Notes under the pieces: generated by a model | The model's input: the letters and a program-made list of their open reading frames with translations, nothing else | Told to the model about the DNA's origin: nothing | Databases searched by the model: none | Assembly: GCA_020200995.1 (NCBI GenBank) | Contig: JAIVHQ010000249.1 | Coordinates: 1 to 6,915 of the forward strand | Direction of reading: 5' to 3' | DNA from: Flavobacteriales bacterium | Lineage (GTDB): Bacteria > Bacteroidota > Bacteroidia > Flavobacteriales_D > Cryomorphaceae | Length of the DNA stretch: 6,915 nucleotides | Program-made: the position numbers and the translations under genes | Shown here: one piece after another, positions 5,961 to 6,915 of the stretch | Layout: each line of letters begins with the position of its first letter | Numbering within the stretch: the stretch's first letter is position 1

Positions 5961-6915
5961 TTATCGACCGCAAGTGTTATCAAACAAGTGTGAAACTTGC
6001 TTGCTCAGCTCCTTTCGGCTGTATTTCTGCGTTTTCGAATTGCTGTTTAAAATCATTCTTTCAGAAAGGTGCAAACGCAAAAACTCTGTCATTCCTTTCT
6101 CATCGGCATGTCTGAAAGCTTTCCCGCTGCTAGTCTCGCGAAGTATATCAGCCCCCGGGCTGTCGGGGTCGCTTACCGAGAGAATAGGTCGCGAAGCCGC
6201 TAGGTACTCAAACAACTTCCCCGGAATGATATCCTCCCCGTGCTTCACATCGGGGCTGAGCAGTAGCAAAACATCCGCTGTGCGCAGCTCGTCTGCCACT
6301 GCGCTGTGAGGGAGGTAGCCGAGGTAATCGAGTCGGTCTTTGAGCCCGGCTTTCTCGATCATTGCCCGCACCCCTTCGCTGAGGCTTCCCGCCACGCGCA
6401 AACGGAAGTCATGCTCCCGCAAGCCGGCGAGGGCCGCAAAGAGGGCTTCGGGCTTGTAGCTCTCGGCCATGGTGCCCGTGTAGGTGATGTGAAGCGGGCT
6501 TCCCGCCGGCTTCTTTTTCGGCTCAAGCACGTGGTCGAAACCGTTGGTGACCACATCGTATTTGCGCTGGACGCGCTCGTTAAAGCGCGCGGCAAATCCC
6601 GGGCTCGCGGTCATCAGGGCGTCCGCTCTTTTGAGCACCCTGCACTCGAGCAGGCGGTCATAGCGCGCTGCGAGGGTGGTGCGGGGCATGTCGTAATTGT
6701 AATAAACTTCCGTCCAGGGGTCGCGGAGGTCAGCGATCCACTTCACCTTCATTTCGGCTTGTAATTCGAGTCCGATGAGGTGGGTGGAATGCGGCGGGCC
6801 GGTGGTTACCACAAGGTCGATACCGGCTTCGCGAATCAGCTTTCGCGCGGCGCTGAAAGCATAGCGGTTCCATCCACGGCGGGCATCGGGGATGAAAAAA
6901 TTGCCGCGGATAAAC
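5961..6915 (-). CDS. Glycosyltransferase, GT4-like, 5'-truncated by the window edge
   Basis: Only the C-terminal 317 residues are visible; the reading frame stays open to base 6914 and the conserved sequence continues to the edge. With visible residue 1 at 6912-6914, motifs are FIPDARRGWNRYAF (7-20), DLVVTTGPPHSTHLIGL (33-49), WIADLRDPWTEVYYN (59-73), MTASPGFAARF (101-111), VVTNGFDH (121-128), ITYTGTM (143-149), LDYLGYLPHSAV (195-206) and PGKLFEYLAASRPIL (231-245). The FEY glutamate is the usual donor-site glutamate. These match GT4 enzymes with a WbuB-like arrangement; such proteins usually have about 400 residues, so roughly 90-110 N-terminal residues are missing. A GTG at 6812 falls inside a conserved motif and is not the start. 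It is upstream of the second glycosyltransferase on the same strand. Sugar specificity is unknown. Its last 50 codons are much richer in A+T than the rest. Confidence 0.88.
   Translation of the reverse strand, partial: FIRGNFFIPDARRGWNRYAFSAARKLIREAGIDLVVTTGPPHSTHLIGLELQAEMKVKWIADLRDPWTEVYYNYDMPRTTLAARYDRLLECRVLKRADALMTASPGFAARFNERVQRKYDVVTNGFDHVLEPKKKPAGSPLHITYTGTMAESYKPEALFAALAGLREHDFRLRVAGSLSEGVRAMIEKAGLKDRLDYLGYLPHSAVADELRTADVLLLLSPDVKHGEDIIPGKLFEYLAASRPILSVSDPDSPGADILRETSSGKAFRHADEKGMTEFLRLHLSERMILNSNSKTQKYSRKELSKQVSHLFDNTCGR

Noticed and set aside
6810..6812. GTG as the start of the second glycosyltransferase
   Set aside because: It falls inside the conserved DLVVTTGPPHSTHLIG motif, and 34 more family-like residues continue upstream to the window edge.

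Overview
The window looks like a piece of a surface-polysaccharide locus from a Bacteroidota chromosome, most likely a gliding or type IX secretion-competent lineage of moderate G+C. The strongest evidence is a 988-residue secreted protein that ends in the gliding-motility-associated (CHU_C, type B) C-terminal domain, which is known from Bacteroidota with the type IX secretion system (T9SS). Promoter-like motifs of the Bacteroidota TAnnTTTG type fit this. I cannot name a genus.

Layout: bases 23-1519 (+) encode a Wzx-type polysaccharide/oligosaccharide flippase of about 14 membrane segments. A 39-base convergent gap follows. Bases 1559-4525 (-) encode the T9SS cargo: signal peptide, about seven propeller-like repeats, six cysteine-paired Ig-like modules and the CHU_C domain. 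Bases 4641-5882 (-) encode a complete GT4-type glycosyltransferase. Bases 5961-6915 (-) hold the C-terminal 317 residues of a second GT4-type glycosyltransferase whose start lies outside the window. The minus-strand genes would be transcribed in the order partial GT, GT, cargo protein, with gaps of 78 and 115 bases. No gap exceeds 300 bases, and I saw no RNA gene, mobile element or CRISPR array.

Working together (inference): the two glycosyltransferases would each add a sugar to a lipid-linked glycan on the cytoplasmic face, and the flippase would move the finished unit across the inner membrane. The cargo protein would leave by Sec and then T9SS to the cell surface. It may simply be a neighbour of the glycan locus, or the glycan may decorate or anchor surface material. 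The window does not decide this.

No clear new system is present. The most interesting signals are the alternating long/short pattern of the six cysteine-paired modules (three copies of a two-module unit), adjacent G7 and T8 tracts in the middle of that gene, and a sharp base-composition change inside the partial glycosyltransferase.
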